Source: Erwinia phyllosphaerae (GTDB lineage Bacteria > Pseudomonadota > Gammaproteobacteria > Enterobacterales > Enterobacteriaceae). From it: DNA of 38,737 nt. Location: NCBI RefSeq assembly GCF_019132875.1, contig NZ_JAHSPF010000018.1, positions 1 to 38,737 of the forward strand, in the 5' to 3' direction. The notes beneath the pieces were generated by a model. That model was not told the DNA's origin and made no database searches. It was given only the letters and a program-made list of their open reading frames with translations. This document shows, in pieces, positions 35,022-38,737 of this stretch (positions within the stretch are counted from its first letter, which is position 1; each line of letters opens with the position of its first letter). The translations under genes were made by a program, and so were the position numbers.

Positions 35022-35066
35022 ATGGTTAATGGAGTTATCCAACCACGAGCCGAGGAACTAGCATGA
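35022..35066 (+). CDS. candidate 14-residue leader peptide overlapping the alpha/beta hydrolase start
   Basis: MVNGVIQPRAEELA, with AAAGGAG 4 nt before its ATG. Its TGA (35064-35066) overlaps the hydrolase ATG (35063-35065) as ATGA, the classical arrangement for translational coupling. The hydrolase also has its own GAGGA 7 nt upstream, so the short frame is not needed for initiation. Confidence 0.4.
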   Translation: MVNGVIQPRAEELA

Positions 35067-35884
35067 GCACATTCAAGACGCAGGATGGAACGCAAATTTA
35101 TTACAAGGACTGGGGACAAGGTAAGCCGGTATTGTTTAGCCATGGCTGGCCGCTGGACGCAGATATGTGGGACAGCCAGCTTAATTTTCTGGCCGAGCGC
35201 GGCTATCGCGTTATTGCCTTCGACCGCCGTGGCTTTGGCCGTTCCGATCAGCCGTGGGAAGGCTACAACTACGACACGTTCGCTTCCGATATCAACGATC
35301 TGATTAATCATCTTGACCTGCATGACGTCACGCTGGTGGGCTTCTCAATGGGCGGCGGCGACGTTACCCGCTACATCGGTCGCTATGGTACAGAACGCAT
35401 AAGCGGGCTGGCGCTGCTGGGCGCGGTGACGCCTCTCTTTATCAAGACGGACGATCATCCCGAGGGCGTGGAAAAATCCGTGTTTGACGGCATCAAAGCA
35501 GGCTTGCTTAAGGACCGTGCGCAGTTTATTAGCGACTTTGCTACGCCGTTCTATGGTCTTAACAAGGGGATGACGGTTTCGGAAGGCGTAAAAGCGCAAA
35601 CGCTGAATATCGCTCTGCTGGCTTCCCTGAAAGGAACGCTGGATTGCGTGACCGCCTTCTCGGAAACGGATTTCCGTCCGGACGTGAAGAAAATTGATGT
35701 ACCAACACTGGTGATCCACGGCAGCAGCGATCAGGTTGTGCCTTTTGAAGCCACCGGTAAGCTGGCGGCTGAAAGCATTCAGGGCGCGCAGCTAAAAATC
35801 TATGAAGGTGCACCGCATGGGTTTGCCGTCACGCATCAGCAGCAGCTGAATGAAGATCTGCTGGCTTTCTTGCAGGCCCGTTAA
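35063..35884 (+). CDS. alpha/beta hydrolase, non-heme chloroperoxidase/arylesterase type
   Basis: A 273-residue alpha/beta hydrolase with the complete catalytic triad: nucleophile S95 in GFSMGGGD, acid D223 in HGSSDQVVP, and H252 in GAPHGFAVTH. The start MSTFKTQDGTQIYYKDWG and FDRRGFGRSDQPW are typical of the cofactor-free (non-heme) chloroperoxidase/perhydrolase group, also annotated as arylesterases. Physiological substrate unknown. A GAGGA site lies 7 nt before the ATG, and a 14-codon frame ends on it. It is divergent from the isochorismatase-ABM-amidohydrolase operon and probably co-regulated, given three shared direct repeats. Confidence 0.9.
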   Translation: MSTFKTQDGTQIYYKDWGQGKPVLFSHGWPLDADMWDSQLNFLAERGYRVIAFDRRGFGRSDQPWEGYNYDTFASDINDLINHLDLHDVTLVGFSMGGGDVTRYIGRYGTERISGLALLGAVTPLFIKTDDHPEGVEKSVFDGIKAGLLKDRAQFISDFATPFYGLNKGMTVSEGVKAQTLNIALLASLKGTLDCVTAFSETDFRPDVKKIDVPTLVIHGSSDQVVPFEATGKLAAESIQGAQLKIYEGAPHGFAVTHQQQLNEDLLAFLQAR

Positions 35885-35977
35885 GGCTACCGGCCTGCGT
35901 TATCTACCAGGATGCAAAAAGCGGCGCATATGTCCTGTGGGGTAATGCCGGGAGCTACAGATTTATCAGCGATTTCA

Positions 35978-36001
35978 AGGGGCTAACGCCCCTTTTATTT
36001 T
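35978..36001 (+). terminator. terminator of the alpha/beta hydrolase
   Basis: Stem AAGGGGC/GCCCCTT with loop TAA, followed by TTATTTTT. It overlaps the birA stop codon (35995-35997). Confidence 0.85.
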
Positions 36002-36960
36002 TCCAGAGGACGCAGGGATATTTCACCGCCAACCCAGGATTTGCGCACGCCATCCTGCTCCAGAACCAGTCCGCCCTGCTGATCGATTCCGCGAGCGATA
36101 CCGGGAATTTCTCTGTCGCCAATCAGCAGCTTAACCGGACGATCAAGGAAGTTATCCAGTCGGCTCCAGCGTTCGATAAAAGGCGCCAGTCCTTCGCGTT
36201 CAAACAGCTGCAAAGACTCGCGCATTTTATTAACGAGGCTGGCGGCAAGCGTGTTGCGATCGATGGCTACGCCCGCTTCCTGCAGATTGATCCAGCCTTG
36301 ATTAACGACGCTGGTATCCGGTGAACGCATCGCCAGGTTAATACCGGTGCCGATAACGATATTTGCCGCATCTCCGGCTTTTCCCGTCAGTTCAACAAGA
36401 ATGCCTGCAAGTTTACGGTCGTTAAGGTAGAGATCGTTAGGCCACTTTACCTTGACCTCGGTAGCGCCCAGCGCCTGCAATACTTCTGCCGTAACGATAC
36501 CAATAACCAGGCTCAGCCCCATCGCGGCCAGCGGGCCCTGCTCCAGACGCCAGTACATAGAGAGATAAAGGTTAGCGCCAAACGGGGAAAACCACTGCCT
36601 GCCACGACGTCCACGGCCTGCCTGTTGATACTCGGCCACGCAGGCATCGCCGGATTGCAGCGTAGCCATTCTGTCCAGTAAGTACTGGTTGGTCGAGTCG
36701 ATCACCGGGATCACGGCAAGCTGCCCCTGATCCAGACCCGCCAAAATCTTCTTTTCATCCAGTAACTGGATCGGTGACGGCAGGCTATAACCTTTACCCG
36801 TCACGGTGAAAACATCAATGCCCCACTCTTTTAGCGTTTGCATGTGCTTATTAATAGCGGCACGGCTCATGCCCAGCTGCTCGCCCAGCTGTTCGCCGGA
36901 GTGAAACTCTCCGTCGGCCAGAATGCTGACCAGTTTTAAAGGGATAGTGTTGTCTTTCAT
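35995..36960 (-). CDS. birA: BirA, biotin-protein ligase and biotin operon repressor
   Basis: A 321-residue bifunctional protein that attaches biotin to biotin carboxyl carrier protein (BCCP) and represses the bio operon. The N-terminal winged helix is at about 1-60 ([22 protein letters not shown]). The adenylate-binding loop GRGRRG is at 115-120 and catalytic K183 lies in [10 protein letters not shown], the same numbering as E. coli. Length is identical to E. coli. Its ATG overlaps the murB stop (ATGA, 4 bp), the same coupled order as in E. coli, downstream of an rRNA operon. Confidence 0.97.
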   Translation of the reverse strand: MKDNTIPLKLVSILADGEFHSGEQLGEQLGMSRAAINKHMQTLKEWGIDVFTVTGKGYSLPSPIQLLDEKKILAGLDQGQLAVIPVIDSTNQYLLDRMATLQSGDACVAEYQQAGRGRRGRQWFSPFGANLYLSMYWRLEQGPLAAMGLSLVIGIVTAEVLQALGATEVKVKWPNDLYLNDRKLAGILVELTGKAGDAANIVIGTGINLAMRSPDTSVVNQGWINLQEAGVAIDRNTLAASLVNKMRESLQLFEREGLAPFIERWSRLDNFLDRPVKLLIGDREIPGIARGIDQQGGLVLEQDGVRKSWVGGEISLRPLEK

Positions 36961-37994
36961 GCAATAACTCCGACGGCGTCTTTTTCACCTTCTGCGCCGA
37001 TAAAGCGCACTTCCGGCTCAAGCCATACGTCAAATTTTTGGCCGACGCGCTGGCGAACTTCATGTGCAAGCGCAACAATATCGCTGCCGGTGGCGCGATC
37101 CTGATTGATCAACACCAGCGCCTGCTGCCGATGTACGGCGGCACCGCCCGATACGTATCCTTTAAGATCGCACCGATCTATCAGCCATCCTGCAGCCAGT
37201 TTGACGCTACCGTCGGCCTGAGGATAGCGCGGCATGTCAGTATATTCCGCTACCAGCATCTCTGCCTGCGCAGCCGTGACGACCGGATTTTTAAAGAAGC
37301 TACCAGCGTTGCCGGTAATGGCAGGATTGGGTAATTTGCTGCTGCGCATCTGGCAGACAGCCTCAAAGATTTGTTGGGGCGTTACGGTTTCCGGCGATAG
37401 CTTGCTCAGATCGCCATAGGTTATTACCGGCACCCACTGTTTTTTTAGCAGCAGGCCTACCGCAATAATGGCGTAACCGCTCTGGTACTGATGCTTAAAA
37501 ATGCTGTCGCGATAACCAAACTGGCAATCCTGCGCCAGCAAACGCTCGGTTTTACCGGTAGCCAGATGCAGGATATCAACGTATTCGCAGACGTTTTTTA
37601 ATTCGACACCGTAAGCACCAATGTTTTGAATAGGCGCTGACCCCGTACAGCCGGGGATCATCGCCATGTTTTCAAGCCCCGGCAGCCCTTTTTCCAGCGA
37701 GTATTGCACCAGCTGATGCCAGTTTTCGCCTGCGCCCACGTGCAGGTGCCAGGCGCTTTCGCTCTCTTCCAGCGTGATGCCTTTGATACGGTTAACAATA
37801 ACCGTGCCCTGAAAGTCTTCCAGAAACAGGATATTACTGCCTTCACCCAGCAACAGCACGGGCTGCTGCTGACGCTGGCTTTCCTGCCAGGCGGCAAGAA
37901 GCTCGGCAGCCGTGGAGACCACAATCACTTTTGTAGCGGAAACGTCGAGATTAAAGGTGTTGAAAGGTTTTAAAGAGTGCTGCTGGCTGGACAT
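36957..37994 (-). CDS. murB: MurB, UDP-N-acetylenolpyruvoylglucosamine reductase
   Basis: A 345-residue flavoenzyme that reduces the enolpyruvyl ether of UDP-GlcNAc-enolpyruvate with NADPH to give UDP-MurNAc for peptidoglycan. The type I MurB active site is seen: R162 in [10 protein letters not shown]232 in [10 protein letters not shown] and E328 in [10 protein letters not shown]. Flavin-binding strings are LGEGSNILF and [21 protein letters not shown]. It overlaps birA by 4 bp. In E. coli the murB-birA pair follows rrnB, and here too a 5S rRNA gene lies upstream on the same strand. Confidence 0.97.
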   Translation of the reverse strand: MSSQQHSLKPFNTFNLDVSATKVIVVSTAAELLAAWQESQRQQQPVLLLGEGSNILFLEDFQGTVIVNRIKGITLEESESAWHLHVGAGENWHQLVQYSLEKGLPGLENMAMIPGCTGSAPIQNIGAYGVELKNVCEYVDILHLATGKTERLLAQDCQFGYRDSIFKHQYQSGYAIIAVGLLLKKQWVPVITYGDLSKLSPETVTPQQIFEAVCQMRSSKLPNPAITGNAGSFFKNPVVTAAQAEMLVAEYTDMPRYPQADGSVKLAAGWLIDRCDLKGYVSGGAAVHRQQALVLINQDRATGSDIVALAHEVRQRVGQKFDVWLEPEVRFIGAEGEKDAVGVIA

Positions 37995-38333
37995 GAGGCG
38001 GCCTTAACAAATTTAACTGCCCGTAGTTTACCCGATTCAGGCTGGCTGCGTGGAAGGTTTTAGCGATAAACGGCGATCGATATGGTGACTGTATGCGGGA
38101 GAGTTTTGCGTACGGGGCGACTGAAAATAGCTTCGGCTGAAAATTTTTTTTTCTGCTTAAGATCGCACAGTTTTGCCGGAAAGTGAAATTTTATGATGAT
38201 TATTTAAGCGCCAGAAATGTGGCTCGGGGAGAGCGGCGGTTTTTTCCTGGCATAGAGAAGCGGAAATTGGCATATAGAAGCAGAAATGCCGATGTTCCTG
38301 GCGCAGTAATGCTGATACCTCTGGTACACAAAT
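37995..38333 (-). other. murB upstream region
   Basis: About 340 bp without a supportable gene. It holds an oligo-A/T stretch near 38140-38152, a short AGC-TTCG-GCT hairpin around 38129-38138, and sequence decaying into the 41/42-bp array from about 38290 (for example CTGGCGCAG at 38299). The murB-birA promoter should lie here, but I could not define it. Confidence 0.4.
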
Positions 38334-38623
38334 GCAAAGTACTGCCCTAAGAAGCAGGTTTCCTGACGCACCAGTGCAAAGTGCTGCTATCAGAAGCGGG
38401 TTTCTGACACATAAGTGCGAAATGCTGTCCTGAGAAGCGGATTTTCGGCGCACAAATGTAAAATACTGCCATTTAAAGCGGGTTTCCGGCGCGCAAATGC
38501 AAAGTGCTGCTCTGAGAAGAGGGTTTCCTGGCGCACCAGTGCAAAGTGCTGCTATCAGAAGCGACTTTCTGACACATAAGTGCGAAATGCTGTCCTGAGA
38601 AGCGGGTTTCCCGGCGCACAAAT
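38334..38623. repeat. 41/42-bp tandem array with 165-bp higher-order period
   Basis: Seven units start at 38334, 38376, 38417, 38458, 38499, 38541 and 38582, with lengths 42, 41, 41, 41, 42, 41 and 42. An eighth is cut short by the rrn terminator at 38624. Units share G-C/T-A/G-AA-A/G-TG/ACTG and AGAAG-C/A-GG-TTT. Units 1, 2 and 3 match units 5, 6 and 7 better than their neighbours (for example GCTGCTATCAGAAGCG in 2 and 6, and TGCTGTCCTGAGAAGCG in 3 and 7), giving a repeat of four units or 165 bp. The array lies between the 5S rRNA terminator and murB. Confidence 0.88.
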
Positions 38624-38653
38624 GCAAAAAACCCTGACCGTGAGGTCAGGGTT
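38624..38653 (-). terminator. rRNA operon terminator
   Basis: On the minus strand, AACCCTGACC/GGTCAGGGTT (38630-38653, loop of four) followed by a T run, 12 bp beyond the 5S 3' end. Confidence 0.93.
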
Positions 38654-38664
38654 ATCGCAGTTTG

Positions 38665-38737
38665 ATGCCTGGCAGTTCCCTACTCTCGCATGGGGAGACC
38701 CCACACTACCATCGGCGCTACGGCGTTTCACTTCTGA
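38665..38737 (-). rRNA. rrf: 5S rRNA, partial (3' part)
   Basis: The last 73 bases of 5S rRNA on the minus strand, from TCAGAAGTGAAACGCCGTAG to the 3' end CTGCCAGGCAT. They match the E. coli 5S sequence as I recall it, without visible change. The 5' part is beyond the window. The gene is the distal end of an rRNA operon that reads toward murB-birA, the same arrangement as E. coli rrnB. Confidence 0.97.

Noticed and set aside
35978..36001. A terminator for birA at the same hairpin.
   Set aside because: The T-run lies on the plus strand only, and the hairpin overlaps the birA stop, so it serves the alpha/beta hydrolase.
38334..38623. A CRISPR array beside the 5S rRNA gene.
   Set aside because: Variation is spread along the whole 41/42-bp unit, there is no conserved repeat plus variable spacer pattern, and no cas genes are present.
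38157..38627. A 156-codon minus-strand frame running through the 41/42-bp array.
   Set aside because: It opens with TTG without a ribosome site, is rich in Cys/Leu/Arg fragments that simply translate the repeat, and stays open only because four units total 165 bp, a multiple of three. It begins inside the rrn terminator.

Overview
The window looks like a chromosomal segment of an enterobacterium. The order yhiN-pitA-uspB-uspA-rsmJ-prlC-rlmJ-gor, and the 5S rRNA-murB-birA block at the right end, match Escherichia coli K-12 gene neighbourhoods, and protein identity to E. coli is high where I can recall the sequences. Several features differ from K-12: dtpB is absent between uspA and rsmJ, CPBP-protease and rbn (elaC) genes are interleaved around rlmJ, and there are accessory iron-uptake, autotransporter and hydrolase genes. 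These suggest Erwiniaceae (Pantoea/Mixta/Erwinia type). That placement is inference, not a database result.

Layout. 1-212: a 33-bp tandem repeat running off the left edge. 350-5458: a TqsA-like exporter, a convergent two-gene operon (class II aldolase-type protein plus an orphan ABC substrate-binding protein), a membrane c-di-GMP phosphodiesterase (CSS-EAL) and an unrecognised 159-residue protein. 5459-7441: the osmosensory transporter proP with a long structured leader. 7479-10781: a Fur-box-preceded siderophore receptor plus periplasmic binding protein operon. 10828-14406: a large autotransporter with an acidic 8-residue-repeat linker. 15016-26615: the conserved yhiN-to-gor block. 26657-28846: a membrane-anchored protein carrying a phospholipase-A2-like C-x2-H-D-x-C-Y signature. 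29128-31508: a Fur-box-preceded IroN/FepA-type catecholate receptor whose 3' end carries four 38-bp-spaced UUCG hairpins. 31686-35884: an operon of isochorismatase-fold hydrolase, ABM-domain membrane protein and YtcJ-type amidohydrolase, divergent from an alpha/beta hydrolase. 35995-38737: birA, murB, a 41/42-bp higher-order tandem array, the rrn terminator and a partial 5S rRNA gene.

How the genes relate. Two separate TonB-dependent uptake loci (one probably hydroxamate, one catecholate) are each preceded by a good Fur-box match, so both should respond to iron limitation. Stress functions (UspA/UspB, glutathione reductase, ProP, PrlC) sit in the conserved backbone. Accessory genes occur between backbone blocks.

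The most unusual property of the window is the number of short tandem arrays in different settings: 33 bp at the left edge, 24 bp inside the autotransporter linker, a 32-bp duplication of the uspB 3' end, 38-bp hairpin units after the catecholate receptor, and 41/42-bp units next to the rRNA operon. The hairpin array is the best-supported structure. Its one diverged copy still pairs fully, through G-U wobbles, only in the RNA sense of the receptor gene. Two very short upstream reading frames (before proP, and overlapping the alpha/beta hydrolase start) are also worth testing.
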